Shown one piece after another: positions 7,300 through 15,755 of a stretch of 64,000 bases of DNA. The translations under genes and the position numbers were made by a program. The stretch covers positions 3,224,001-3,288,000 of the forward strand of contig NZ_CP109009.1 of the NCBI RefSeq assembly GCF_036226685.1, in the 5' to 3' direction. Within the stretch, counting starts at the first letter, position 1; the number at the start of each line of letters is the position of its first letter. The notes under the pieces were generated by a model that did not search any database, was not told the origin of the DNA, and was given only the letters and a program-made list of their open reading frames with translations. This DNA comes from Streptomyces sp. NBC_00690. GTDB taxonomy: Bacteria > Actinomycetota > Actinomycetes > Streptomycetales > Streptomycetaceae.

Positions 7300-8211
7300 A
7301 TGAGCTCCCCCGTCCCCGCACTGAACCGCATCCGGGTCGGCTCGGCCCCCGACTCCTGGGGGGTGTGGTTCCCCGACGACCCCCTCCAGGTGCCGTGGCA
7401 ACGATTCCTCGACGAGGTCGCCCAGGCCGGCTACGAGTGGATCGAACTCGGCCCGTACGGCTATCTCCCCACTGATCCCGGCCTCTTGCAGGAAGAAACC
7501 GTGCGGCGGGGGCTCAAGGTGTCGGCGGGGACGGTCTTCACCGCCCTCCACCGTGGCACCGCCGTCTGGGACGCGACCTGGGCGCACGTCTCCGACATCG
7601 CCGCCCTCACCCAGGCCATGGGGGCCGAGCATCTGGTGGTCATCCCCGCGTTCTGGAGGGACGACAAGACCGGGCGGGTCGTGGAGGACAGCACTCTGAC
7701 CTCCCGTCAATGGCGTGATCTGACCGTCCAGACCGAACGTCTCGGCCGTGAGGTGCGCGAGCGCTACGGGCTGGAGATCGTGGTGCATCCCCATGCGGAC
7801 ACTCATATCGACGGTGAGGAGAACGTCAGCCGCTTCCTCGACGCCACCGATCCGGATCTGGTCTCGCTCTGCCTGGACACGGGCCACTACGCCTACTGCG
7901 GCGGGGACAGCGTCGCCCTGATCGAGACGTACGGCGAACGGCTCGGCTATCTCCACCTCAAGCAGGTGGACCCTCGGATCCTCGCGGAGGTGAACGCCGA
8001 TCAGTTGCCCTTCGGCCCGGCCGTCGCACGGGGAGTGATGTGCGAGCCACCGGCAGGCATCCCTGCCCTGGAACCCGTACTGGCCGCAGCCGACGCGCTG
8101 GGCGTGGAACTCTTCGCGATCGTCGAGCAGGACATGTACCCCTGCCCTCCTGACAAACCATTTCCCATTGCCCAACGAACCCGTCGCTTCCTGCGCACTT
8201 GCGGCGCCTGA
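7300..8211 (+). CDS. Inosose dehydratase-like TIM-barrel isomerase (IolE family)
   Basis: A 303-residue AP-endonuclease-2/xylose-isomerase-like barrel. The N-terminal VGSAPDSWGVWFPDD matches the signature of IolE-type inosose dehydratases. Further metal-site regions are IVVHPHADTHIDGEE, SLCLDTGHYAYCGGD and YLHLKQVDP. IolE removes water from scyllo-inosose, the step just before IolD. The gene is divergent from the rest of the pathway and shares its dyad-containing promoter region. The alternative is another sugar-phosphate isomerase of the same superfamily, such as an IolH- or IolI-type enzyme. No inositol 2-dehydrogenase (iolG) lies beside it, so that step must be encoded elsewhere. Superfamily certain, IolE activity likely. 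Confidence 0.8.
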   Translation: MSSPVPALNRIRVGSAPDSWGVWFPDDPLQVPWQRFLDEVAQAGYEWIELGPYGYLPTDPGLLQEETVRRGLKVSAGTVFTALHRGTAVWDATWAHVSDIAALTQAMGAEHLVVIPAFWRDDKTGRVVEDSTLTSRQWRDLTVQTERLGREVRERYGLEIVVHPHADTHIDGEENVSRFLDATDPDLVSLCLDTGHYAYCGGDSVALIETYGERLGYLHLKQVDPRILAEVNADQLPFGPAVARGVMCEPPAGIPALEPVLAAADALGVELFAIVEQDMYPCPPDKPFPIAQRTRRFLRTCGA

Positions 8212-8419
8212 GGCCCACTCATCACATCTGTCACCGTTGTCGCCCTCTGATCACACATATCTCCATTACGCGGGTTTTCCGTCACGGGGGGTCGACAGAC
8301 CCGTCTTCCCTGTTCCGGGGGCGGTCGAGCAGGCGCACTCTCATGATCGCCAGCATCCGCACGACGGCTCCCCCGACGGCCCCCAGGTCGCCGCTGTCGT
8401 GCACGCGGGGAGGTGCCAC

Positions 8420-8617
8420 ATGACGGACAAGAGTCTCTGGTCCTATAAGGAGATCGCTGCTCACATCCGGGTACAGCCCGACACGGTCCGCTCCTACCGC
8501 AAGCACGGACAACTCCCGCCACCCGATCTGGTCCAGGCCGGTAAGCCCTACTGGTACGCCGAGACCATTCGCGTATGGGTCGCCAACCGCCCAGGAAACA
8601 GAGGTCGCGCCAACTGA
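8420..8617 (+). CDS. Small helix-turn-helix DNA-binding protein
   Basis: A 65-residue protein with a single winged or MerR/AlpA-like HTH: WSYKEIAAHIRVQPDTVRSY spans the two recognition helices (residues 6-25), followed by a wing (KPYWYAETIRVWVANRPG). The frame is open upstream from 8168, but a strong GGAGG at 8409-8413 places the start at ATG 8420. It is followed by a strong terminator hairpin. Such small proteins are common in Streptomyces and may act as regulators or excisionase-like factors; the target is unknown. It lies between the inosose dehydratase and a convergent exporter, linked to neither by overlap. Confidence 0.8.
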   Translation: MTDKSLWSYKEIAAHIRVQPDTVRSYRKHGQLPPPDLVQAGKPYWYAETIRVWVANRPGNRGRAN

Positions 8618-8625
8618 CTCCTGCC

Positions 8626-8663
8626 GGGCAGTCCCGCACACCGGGTGGTGTGCGGGACTGCCC
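8626..8663 (+). terminator. Strong rho-independent terminator
   Basis: A perfect 17-bp stem (8626-8642 with 8647-8663) and a 4-nt GGGT loop are followed by CCCTTTTC. It begins 9 bases after the stop of the small HTH gene. It is among the strongest intrinsic terminators visible in the window. Confidence 0.85.
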
Positions 8664-8907
8664 CCTTTTCCCCCTCCTCGCACCGTGCTTGCTCTCTCCC
8701 GCGCCTGGCACCCGCCGCACCTGTCGTCTTGGGTATGGCCTGCTCCCCCGTACCCACCGTCTTCGGTACGACTTGCCCCCGCGCCTACCGTCCCCGCACC
8801 GGCTGTGGCGCCTTCTGCCGTGCCTGCTCCCCTCGCCGTCAGACCTTGGCCGGGCTCACGGTCAGATCCCGGCCCGACTCGCCATCAGAATCCGAACCGC
8901 TGCACCA

Positions 8908-11331
8908 TCAGACCTTGGCCCGATCGGGCGGGGCGGAGCCGGCCCCCTGGTCTGCGTCGGTGTTCTGGATCGCTCCTCGCCCAGCGGCGCCCGCACCAGC
9001 CGCGTGTTCATCTTCGAGAGCGACCGAGGCCGCCGTGTCGCCTTCGCTGAGACCGAACCGCTGGTGGAACCGTCGCAGTGGCGCGGGCGCCCACCAACTC
9101 CACGCGCCCATCAGCTTCATCACCGACGGCACCAGCAGACTGCGCACCACCATGGCGTCCATCAGCACCGCAAGGGCGATACCGAGACCGAGCATCTTCG
9201 TGTTGGTGACCCGCGAGGTGCCAATGGCGAGCATCACCACCGCGAGGATCACGGCCGCTGCGGTGATCAGTCCACCCGTGCGTTGCAGTCCGAAGCGCAC
9301 CGCGTGTTCATGGTTGCCCGAGTGGTCGTACTCCTCCTTGATGCGGGAGAGCAGAAAGACGCCGTAGTCCATCGAGAGACCGAAGGCGATGCAGAACATC
9401 AGCACCGGCAGATTGGTTTCGATGTCTCCGGTCGGAGTGAAGCCCAGCAGCCCGGAGAGATTCCCGTCCTGGAAGATCCAGACGACCGCACCGAACATGG
9501 CGGTGAGACTCAGCGCATTGAGCACGACCGCCTGAAGGGGAATCAGCACACTGCCGGTCAGAAGGAAGACCAGAACCAAGGTGGCCACGGCAATGATCCC
9601 CAGCGCCCACAGCAACCTGTCCGCGATCGCCGCCTTGGAGTCCTCCAGAACAGCGGCCCTGCCCGTCACCGAGGTCTCGAACGGCGCGGGCACCTCCCGC
9701 AGGTCATGGACCAACTGCTGAGCGCTTTCGCCCACCGCCTCGCCCTTGGGCTGAATGGTGAAGTAGGCCGCACTACCGGACACGGCCGGCCCGTCCACCC
9801 GCAGCACTCCCGGGAGGGCGGCTATTCGGTCGCGGTACTCCGCGTAGGTGGCGGATGTGACACCCGCGCTCGCCTCCTCGTCACCGTCTCCCCCATCGGT
9901 GAGCGGCCCCGCGAAGATCTCGATGGCCCCGTCGGGACTACCGGTGAATCGCTCGCGGATCTCCTCCTGCACCACACGGGACTCAGCACTCACGGGGAGT
10001 TGCCGATCATCCGGCGTACCGAACTTCACATCAAGGAAGGGGAGCCCCAGAAGGAGCAGTGCCGCAATGGTCGTGAAGGCGAACAGCGGTGCCCTTCGCA
10101 TCACCAGATCCGCAAGTCGGGTCCACCCTCCCCGCTCTCCGGGCTGCTCCGCGCTGCGTGGCCCGACAGACCCCGAGGGCTGCTCCCCCTGATGCTCGAC
10201 GCGCTCGACGCCGCCGAGGTCTCGGCAGGCTGGGCGGACTCGGCGGCGACGGAAGGCCGCTCGCAGGTCCAGGGCGTTGATCCGATGCCCCAGGAGCATC
10301 AGCGCAGCGGGCAGCAGGACCAGAGCCGCACCGGCAGCCAGGAGGACCACCGCCACTCCCGCATAGGCGAACGAGCGGAGGAAGTACTGCGGAAACACCA
10401 GCATGGCCGCCAGGGACACCGCCACCGTCAGTGCCGAGAAGAGAACGGTTCTCCCGGCCGTGCGCAGGGTCGCCCCCACGGCATCACGGACCTCAAGGCC
10501 ACCGGCCAGTTCCTCCCGGAACCGACGCACGATGAACAACGCGTAGTCAATGGCCAGCCCCAACCCCAAGGCGGTGGTGAGGTTCATGGCGAAGACCGAG
10601 ACGTCCGTGAACTCCGTGAGCCCCCTCAGCAGCGCATTGGTGCCCAGGATCGCGACGATCCCGACCAGCAGGGGCAGCGCTGCCGCGACCGCGCTTCCGA
10701 AGACCATGACCAGAAGGATCAGGGTCACCGGTAGGGCGATGGCCTCGGCCAGCAGCAGATCTTCCTGGATGATCGTGGTCATCTCATGCTCCACGGCAAC
10801 AGGCCCTCCGAGGGAGACCTCCACTGGGCCGTGCGCTCCGCGATACTCCGGAGCTATCCGCTGGAGCACCTCGGCCTTGGTCTTCTCATCGCCCAGTACC
10901 CGAGCCGCGACGAGGGCTTGCCGTCCGTCCTCTGAGCGCAGAGCCGGCGAAGGGCTCTGCCAGTAGGACCCGACGCCCGTGATCCCCTTCTCCGCCGCCA
11001 GGCGCTCGGTCAACCGCCGCCCTTCGGCGGCGACCGCCGGGCTGTCCACCCCCGCCCGCCCGCTGTCGACCAGCAGCAGCAGATTGGGCTGGGACGCCGG
11101 AAACTCGCGCTCCAGCGCCTTGGTCGCGTACGACGACTCGGCAGCCGGATCGGTCCACCCGCCGCTTCCCATCCGGTCCGCCACTCCACTGCCCGCGAAG
11201 ACGGCGAGCACGGTGAGGACCAGGGCCGCGAACAGGGCGAGTCGTGGTCGCGCGGTGACGAATCGGGTCCACCCACCGACCGGCCGCCGTGCCCGGGGCG
11301 GGGCCGGGGGCGGGCTGTTGACTTCGGACAT
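8908..11331 (-). CDS. MMPL/RND-family membrane transporter
   Basis: An 807-residue MMPL transporter with the usual duplicated design. A first membrane helix near residues 30-50 is followed by an extracytoplasmic domain and five clustered helices. A cytoplasmic loop follows (charged, with many Gln and Arg residues), then a second copy: one helix, an outer domain with FTIQPKGEAVGESAQQLVHD, and five helices. Conserved membrane motifs include GLAIDYALFIVRRFREEL and GLSMDYGVFLLSRIKEEYD, which carry the Asp-Tyr pairs of proton-coupled transport. Likely substrates are lipids or hydrophobic drugs. It is divergent from a TetR regulator across a large dyad, which suggests substrate-inducible export. 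Confidence 0.9.
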   Translation of the reverse strand: MSEVNSPPPAPPRARRPVGGWTRFVTARPRLALFAALVLTVLAVFAGSGVADRMGSGGWTDPAAESSYATKALEREFPASQPNLLLLVDSGRAGVDSPAVAAEGRRLTERLAAEKGITGVGSYWQSPSPALRSEDGRQALVAARVLGDEKTKAEVLQRIAPEYRGAHGPVEVSLGGPVAVEHEMTTIIQEDLLLAEAIALPVTLILLVMVFGSAVAAALPLLVGIVAILGTNALLRGLTEFTDVSVFAMNLTTALGLGLAIDYALFIVRRFREELAGGLEVRDAVGATLRTAGRTVLFSALTVAVSLAAMLVFPQYFLRSFAYAGVAVVLLAAGAALVLLPAALMLLGHRINALDLRAAFRRRRVRPACRDLGGVERVEHQGEQPSGSVGPRSAEQPGERGGWTRLADLVMRRAPLFAFTTIAALLLLGLPFLDVKFGTPDDRQLPVSAESRVVQEEIRERFTGSPDGAIEIFAGPLTDGGDGDEEASAGVTSATYAEYRDRIAALPGVLRVDGPAVSGSAAYFTIQPKGEAVGESAQQLVHDLREVPAPFETSVTGRAAVLEDSKAAIADRLLWALGIIAVATLVLVFLLTGSVLIPLQAVVLNALSLTAMFGAVVWIFQDGNLSGLLGFTPTGDIETNLPVLMFCIAFGLSMDYGVFLLSRIKEEYDHSGNHEHAVRFGLQRTGGLITAAAVILAVVMLAIGTSRVTNTKMLGLGIALAVLMDAMVVRSLLVPSVMKLMGAWSWWAPAPLRRFHQRFGLSEGDTAASVALEDEHAAGAGAAGRGAIQNTDADQGAGSAPPDRAKV

Positions 11332-11406
11332 GGTGCGGTGTCCCCTTCACCGGGGCCCATGTGCAGGCATGCGAGCAGGCAGCATGAGGCGACCATTGCC
11401 ATAGAC

Positions 11407-11469
11407 TTGGCAAACACGAGCAATCGCTCGCATTGACAAAGAATGCGAGCGACCACTCGCGTTTGTCAA
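11407..11469. promoter_or_regulatory. Large nested dyad, probable TetR operator
   Basis: A perfect 10-bp inverted repeat, CGCTCGCATT (11425-11434) and AATGCGAGCG (11442-11451), has a 7-base spacer. It is enclosed by outer arms at 11407-11420 and 11456-11469 that match at 12 of 14 positions. The dyad lies between the divergent exporter and TetR genes, so one repressor could control both. Confidence 0.75.
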
Positions 11470-11494
11470 CCGCGCCAGGAAGCTGGGGATATCA

Positions 11495-12214
11495 GTGCCG
11501 GACACGACAAAGCCGGAGGCAGTAACTCCAGAAATCGCGCCCGCCCAGGAGTCCGCGTCCACGACCGCCAAGCCGCGCCGACGCCAGGCGCGCGGGGAGC
11601 GGCGGATCGCCCAACTCCTCGATGCCGCGGCGACCGTCTTCACGACGTCCGGATACACCGCAGCCACGACCAACGCCATCGCGCGTGAGGCTGGCGTCTC
11701 CCCCGGCACGCTCTACCAGTTCTTCCCCAACAAGGAAGCGATCGCCATCGAACTGGGCGGTCGCCTCCTGGAGCGCTGGCGCGAGTCGCACGGCACGGCA
11801 CTCGTCGCAGCGGGCCAGCCACTCCCCCTCGACACACTCCTGGACGAAGTCCTCGATCCGCTCTTCGCCTTCAACTACGACAATCCGGCTTTCGCGGTCC
11901 TGATCCACGGCCATGACGCGCCCGGCCAGATTGCCCAGGAGTTCAACGCCATCCATCTGAGCCTGCTGGCCCGGATCGAAGAGGTGTTCGCCGTCTATCT
12001 GCCCGACCTCTCGCCGGCAGAGCTGTCCCGCATCGCCAACACCGCGCTCACCATCTTCAAGGCGGGCCTCGATCTCGTCCTCACCCATGAGGGCGACGAG
12101 CGACAGGCGTACACCCTGGAGATCAAGACGGTCCTGTACCGCTATCTGGACCCACTGTTCCCCGAGGGCGAGGACTGCGCACTGACCCGCGGCGCCACCG
12201 AGGGGACGTCCTGA
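11495..12214 (+). CDS. TetR-family transcriptional regulator
   Basis: A 239-residue repressor-type protein. A disordered charged leader of about 35 residues precedes the DNA-binding domain: RRIAQLLDAAATVFTTSGYT, then TTNAIAREAGVSPGTLYQFF (the helix-turn-helix, about residues 57-76), followed by PNKEAIA. The C-terminal half is helical and should bind a ligand. It is transcribed away from the MMPL exporter, and the intervening region contains a strong dyad. The simplest model is that it represses both itself and the exporter. The ATG/GTG choice at the N-terminus is uncertain because the leader is not conserved-looking. Confidence 0.9.
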   Translation: MPDTTKPEAVTPEIAPAQESASTTAKPRRRQARGERRIAQLLDAAATVFTTSGYTAATTNAIAREAGVSPGTLYQFFPNKEAIAIELGGRLLERWRESHGTALVAAGQPLPLDTLLDEVLDPLFAFNYDNPAFAVLIHGHDAPGQIAQEFNAIHLSLLARIEEVFAVYLPDLSPAELSRIANTALTIFKAGLDLVLTHEGDERQAYTLEIKTVLYRYLDPLFPEGEDCALTRGATEGTS

Positions 12215-12268
12215 CGAACGGCCGCGCGCCACGGAGTCCCACAAGCGGGAGTTTCCTACCCGCGTTTC

Positions 12269-12285
12269 ATACCCCCTAGGGGTAT
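12269..12285. promoter_or_regulatory. CsoR-type copper operator
   Basis: ATACCCC (12269-12275), CTA, GGGGTAT (12279-12285) is a perfect 7-bp inverted repeat of the TACCCC/GGGGTA type bound by actinobacterial CsoR. It overlaps the AT-rich TATAGTATATT likely to contain the -10 of the copper chaperone gene. CsoR itself is not in the window. Confidence 0.75.
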
Positions 12286-12386
12286 AGTATATTGAGCATC
12301 ACGGGGTCCCTGCCGTCTCGGGAGCCCCTGATACGCCTCTGGTGCGCCGCGACAGGCGCATCCCCACTGCCCGCGAGGAGAACGAC

Positions 12387-12704
12387 ATGACCGCGAAGAC
12401 CGAGATCGAGATCATCGAGAACGCCCCCGCCTCCAGCTGCTGCGGTGGCAGTGCTTGCGGCACCGACTCGGCCGACACCACAACGGAGGGCGCCGTGACC
12501 ACGGTCTACCAGGTCGCCGGAATGACCTGCGGCCACTGCGAAGGCGCGATCTCCACGGAGATCTCCGCCATCGCCGGCGTCACCTCCGTCCAGGCCGTCG
12601 CCGCGACCGGTCTGGTGACCGTCGTCTCCGAGGCCGCCCTCGACGAGTCGGCCGTCCGCGATGCCGTGGACGAGGCGGGGTACGAACTGGTTGGCAGGGC
12701 CTGA
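12387..12704 (+). CDS. copZ: Copper chaperone CopZ-like (heavy-metal-associated domain)
   Basis: A 105-residue cytosolic copper carrier. Residues 38-105 form one HMA domain with the metal site GMTCGHC (Cys48 and Cys51), ending ELVGRA. The N-terminus adds about 37 residues with a second cysteine cluster, SSCCGGSACG (residues 16-25), which could also bind metal. ATG at 12387 has GAGGAG upstream. The gene lies downstream of a CsoR-type box, so it should be induced by copper. The usual partner CopA is present only as a decayed remnant about 1 kb downstream. Confidence 0.85.
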   Translation: MTAKTEIEIIENAPASSCCGGSACGTDSADTTTEGAVTTVYQVAGMTCGHCEGAISTEISAIAGVTSVQAVAATGLVTVVSEAALDESAVRDAVDEAGYELVGRA

Positions 12705-13679
12705 GCCAGGAGCGCGGGCCCGGTCCGACCCGCGGCTATGCCACGGGCGACCCCCAAGCCCGGACCGCGATGGGCGGCGTGAGGAATCCACCCCTGCCGC
12801 AAACCGTCCCGAGGCCCGGCCGGACGCCATCCCGTCCAAGCGCCACGCGGACGAGGACAGCCCAGGCGTCGAGCCGTATCCGATCAGTTCGCACTGGTTG
12901 GGTACGGCTCGACGGTCACCACCGTCCCGGGCTCATTTCCGCGCTGACCCGATGACGTATCCAGCGCGGACGGCCTGTCTCCCGCACAGGGCTCGCGGTC
13001 TTCCGACGGTCACTCTGGGCAGTGCTCCTGGGCCCCGTCGCCATGGCGGAAATGCGTCGCGACCACCCCCTCAGACCTCGCGGATGATCTTCGCCGGCGT
13101 TCCCATGAAGAGACCGACAGCAGGGTGGCATTCGTCCCTATCGGACGCATACCGAAGACCCGCCCCACGGACGACTTCAGCCAGGCACGCAGTGCCGCAC
13201 TTGCCATTCGCCCATCGAGGAGCCTGCCGTACGACGGAATCCGCGTTTCGGGCGATCCGACCGCACATCGGCAGCACTCGTCGCACCGGCCGCCAAAGGG
13301 CCGTCCCGGGCCGGCGAGCGCCGCGAAAGGCACCCACCGAAGCGTCCCGCTCCGCAGAGCCAGCCGGTGGCTGCCGACCGCGTGGGCACCACTGCCCACA
13401 GACGCCGGCATACGGCTGCCTGAGAGACCCCTGACGCCTGCGGCCACCCCGAACGGGACGGGGGATGATTCTTCCCCCCTCAAGGGCCGTACGGCCGTCT
13501 AGGCGAGCTGTGATGACAACTCGCCGGGTGCCCTGAGTCGCCGCCCGGCGAAGCCAGAGCCCGTGACACGACCGCGGTGGGGTCGCGCAGGGGAACCGTC
13601 CCGTTCCGACCGACCCACCCCCGACCAGTGCCGACCAGTACCGCCCAGTACCGACCGGCCACTGCCCTCGCCACGACCG
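12705..13679. other. Region between copZ and the copA remnant, no gene recognised
   Basis: About 1 kb without a convincing coding frame on either strand. The open frames have arginine/proline-rich composition typical of antisense or non-coding high-G+C DNA. A hairpin (GAGCCGTA at 12871-12878, TACGGCTC at 12903-12910) and short GACCAGTACC-like repeats around 13622-13662 are visible. The stretch lies where the front two thirds of copA would be expected, but I cannot align it to CopA. Confidence 0.5.
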
Positions 13680-14112
13680 AGCGCCGAGGCGGCCGAGCCC
13701 GACATCGACGAGGCGCGTGCTCCGGTGCCGCCGAGGACAAGAGCGGAGGTCGCAGGACGACTCCGGGCGAGGATGTGGCGGGGCGATAGTCGAGGGCAAC
13801 ACCCGCGAGACGAGTGCGCTCGCCACCGCAGATCCGCGTCCGAGGCCGAAAACGGGCGCCGGTGCCGCAGCCGGGGCGAGTGATCTCACTCTCATCCGGG
13901 GAGATCTACGGGTGGCCGCGGACGCGATCCGTCTCGCGCATCGGACACTCAGGACCACCAAAGGGAATCTTTTTCGGGCCTTTGGCGATAACGTAGCCGC
14001 ACTACCTCTTGCGGCATCCGGCCAGTTCACACCCATGATCGTTGGGTTTGCCATGGCCGCTTCATCCGTTTTTGTGGTCACGAACAGCCTGCGTCTACGG
14101 TCGTTCAACTGA
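13680..14112 (+). pseudogene. copA: Decayed copper-transporting P1B-type ATPase (CopA), C-terminal remnant
   Basis: Two frames carry pieces in CopA order. From about 13698 one frame reads DIDEARAPVPPRTRAEVAGR, matching the IDEVxAxVLPEDKAAEVAR part of the ATP-binding domain. From about 13777 a second frame reads GAIVEGNTRETSALATAD, where functional enzymes have VAMVGDGVNDAAALATAD. It then continues ASDLTLIRGDLRVAADAIRL, NLFRAFGDNVAALPLAASGQ and SSVFVVTNSLRLRSF, the final membrane segments. The frameshift near 13770 and the loss of the GDGxND hinge motif mean it cannot be a working pump. With copZ upstream, this is what is left of a copper efflux operon. Another copy elsewhere in the genome is expected but not visible. 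Confidence 0.8.
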
Positions 14113-14210
14113 GCTCATGTGAGGCACAAGACCTTCACAAAGAGACCTAGATCACAGATATTGAGGGGTAACCATTGAGGCTCCGCATGAGTCTAAATGG
14201 GCGATGCCAG

Positions 14211-14254
14211 GAACGTCTTGGGGGACGTTCGTGGGATGTCTTGGGGGACATTCC
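14211..14254. repeat. Twin hairpins with identical TTGGGG loops
   Basis: GAACGTC-TTGGGG-GACGTTC (14211-14230) is followed by GGGATGTC-TTGGGG-GACATTCC (14233-14254). The loops are identical. The stems differ by a paired change (C:G to T:A) plus a G:T pair, so base pairing is kept. They may be part of a structured RNA or a protein-binding repeat. Confidence 0.6.
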
Positions 14255-14354
14255 AGGCAAGCGTTGGCCGGGGCACGTGCCCGGGGAGCTTTGAGCGGCC
14301 CTCCCGTGCGTACGTACCCCGGCAGACCGCGTGTGGAGCTTCTGCTGCGGCAGG

Positions 14355-14443
14355 GACACCCGATCGGATCCCGTGGGGGGAATCCGTCTCGGAGGTCCCC
14401 CAAGCAGCAGAGACACCCGGCCGGATCCCGTGGGGGGAATCCG
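14355..14443. repeat. 32-bp direct repeats with 57-bp period
   Basis: Copies at 14355-14386 and 14412-14443 match at 30 of 32 bases around GGATCCCGTGGGGGGAATCC. A partial third copy (CCCGTGGGGGGATC) lies near 14477. The 57-bp period is a multiple of three and yields a repeated SPHGIR peptide on the minus strand, but no convincing gene surrounds it. Confidence 0.75.
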
Positions 14444-14459
14444 CTCCGGGGATATGGGA

Positions 14460-14504
14460 AGCGCCCCGCTCGTCGACCCGTGGGGGGATCGGCAGCGGGG
14501 CGCT
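14460..14504. terminator. Terminator-like hairpin
   Basis: An 11-bp stem, AGCGCCCCGCT (14460-14470) with AGCGGGGCGCT (14494-14504), has a 23-nt loop and is followed rightward by TTCGTCTTCT. No intact gene lies directly upstream on the plus strand, so which transcript it ends is unclear. Confidence 0.5.
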
Positions 14505-15555
14505 TTCGTCTTCTACGGGGTCGCCCGGGCATGGAACGCCCAGGAGCCCAACTGGGGGCCACAAGAGCCCCACAGGGCCGCTCAGGGCCTGGAAGGGCCC
14601 ATCCGGGCTCAGTCTTGCGGTCGCAAGCGCGTCGAGCACGGCCTGATGCCCCTTGGTGGCCGGCCCGTCGCAGCGCCAGCGCCACCCACCACTTGCGGCA
14701 CGTCGGCGCGCCTCCACTCGATCGACCGAGCTGCCGGGCAGGCCCACCCACACACTCCGGCACGCGCCGCGACCCACCGACACACGCCGACACCTTCGGT
14801 ACGCACGGGCTGAATCCAGCACTTCGACACCGGTGCCCCAAGGCTCCCGAGCCTGGCCATCGCGGTCCGTACGAAGGGGGTTGGACGTTCGCCGGAGCAG
14901 GGCGCACGGGCTGCCGGACCAGCCAGAATCAGCCGCCGGGACATCGTGATGCGACAACACACAGTGATCGTTACCGGGTCCCAACTCGCAAGGCCCTCCG
15001 GGACGGCCGAGGCGGCACAGCCCTCGTTCCCGGCGCGCCACCACCCCCCGGGTGGTGGACATGGCCCCAGCGGGCGGGTGCAACGGCCCTTACGGGTGTT
15101 CCCGGCGCCGTCCGCCGTCCCGGACAAACAAGGCCGTCCGCCGTCCCGGACAAACAAAAGCGTGGCACCGCCCTGGGGAATGCGTCGGGAAGCGTCTGCC
15201 TGCCCGACCAATCAGGCGCAGTCCGTGCGGTCCACACGAGGTGCTCGCCCAAGGGCGGTAACACCGCCGCCAGAAGCCACCGAGGGGGCCCATCGAGGAG
15301 GCAAGGGGCACGAGGGCGTCAAGGGCTGCGAGGGGGCACAGGAGGCGTCCGCACGAGGAAGACAGTGCGGGCCAGGGGCCGGTTCGACCTCGGCTCACCA
15401 GACGGCCGGCCGCAGCACACGGTGGCACGCAGTGCCTAACGCCCACTTCGCCTCGCCTGCGCGGGGGAACGTGCTGTGCACAATCCGCCGAGCCCGCCGA
15501 ACAGATCGCTCTACCCGCGGTAGCTGCCCCAGATGTCGAAGTACGCCGAAAACAC
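14505..15555. other. Gene-poor stretch, nothing recognised apart from a short tandem repeat
   Basis: Long frames exist on both strands, but none has a ribosome binding site, a recognisable family, or the codon-position bias seen in neighbouring genes. I treat it as non-coding or decayed. One 26-bp tandem repeat (15107-15157) is listed separately. Confidence 0.5.
15107..15157. repeat. 26-bp tandem repeat, two copies
   Basis: A 25-base unit beginning GCCGTCCGCCGTCCCGG and ending ACAAACAA occurs at 15107-15131 and 15133-15157 with one base between, copied exactly. It lies in an apparently non-coding stretch. Confidence 0.9.
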
Positions 15556-15590
15556 CGCTGCCGGAGTGCCCGTGGGGCACTCCGGCAGCG
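15556..15590 (-). terminator. Citrate synthase terminator
   Basis: A perfect 16-bp stem (15556-15571 with 15575-15590) with a GTG loop is followed in the leftward direction by TGTTTTC, a canonical intrinsic terminator. It lies about 165 bases beyond the citrate synthase stop. A second perfect 13-bp hairpin (15601-15613 with 15631-15643) precedes it. Confidence 0.8.
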
Positions 15591-15600
15591 GGATGCTGGA

Positions 15601-15643
15601 CCGTACGGCTGCCGGGACGCCCGTCCACAGGGCAGCCGTACGG
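15601..15643 (-). terminator. Second hairpin downstream of citrate synthase
   Basis: CCGTACGGCTGCC (15601-15613) pairs with GGCAGCCGTACGG (15631-15643) around a 17-nt loop. It lacks a T-tract of its own and probably acts in tandem with the hairpin at 15556. Confidence 0.55.
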
Positions 15644-15755
15644 AACTGGGGACCGCAGAGCCTCAGCCGGCGGCGACCCCGGTGGTCGAGCCCCGAAGGA
15701 CTCGGGTGAGCTCGACGCCAATCCAGGGCGTCGGCGGCCCTAGGTCGGATCGGGC

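Noticed and set aside
13071..14108. 345-codon minus-strand frame
   Set aside because: Covers the copA remnant in antisense and lacks any recognisable domain or ribosome binding site.
14204..15439. 411-codon plus-strand frame in the gene-poor stretch
   Set aside because: Arg/Pro/Gly-rich translation, no start signal, and it passes through hairpins and direct repeats.
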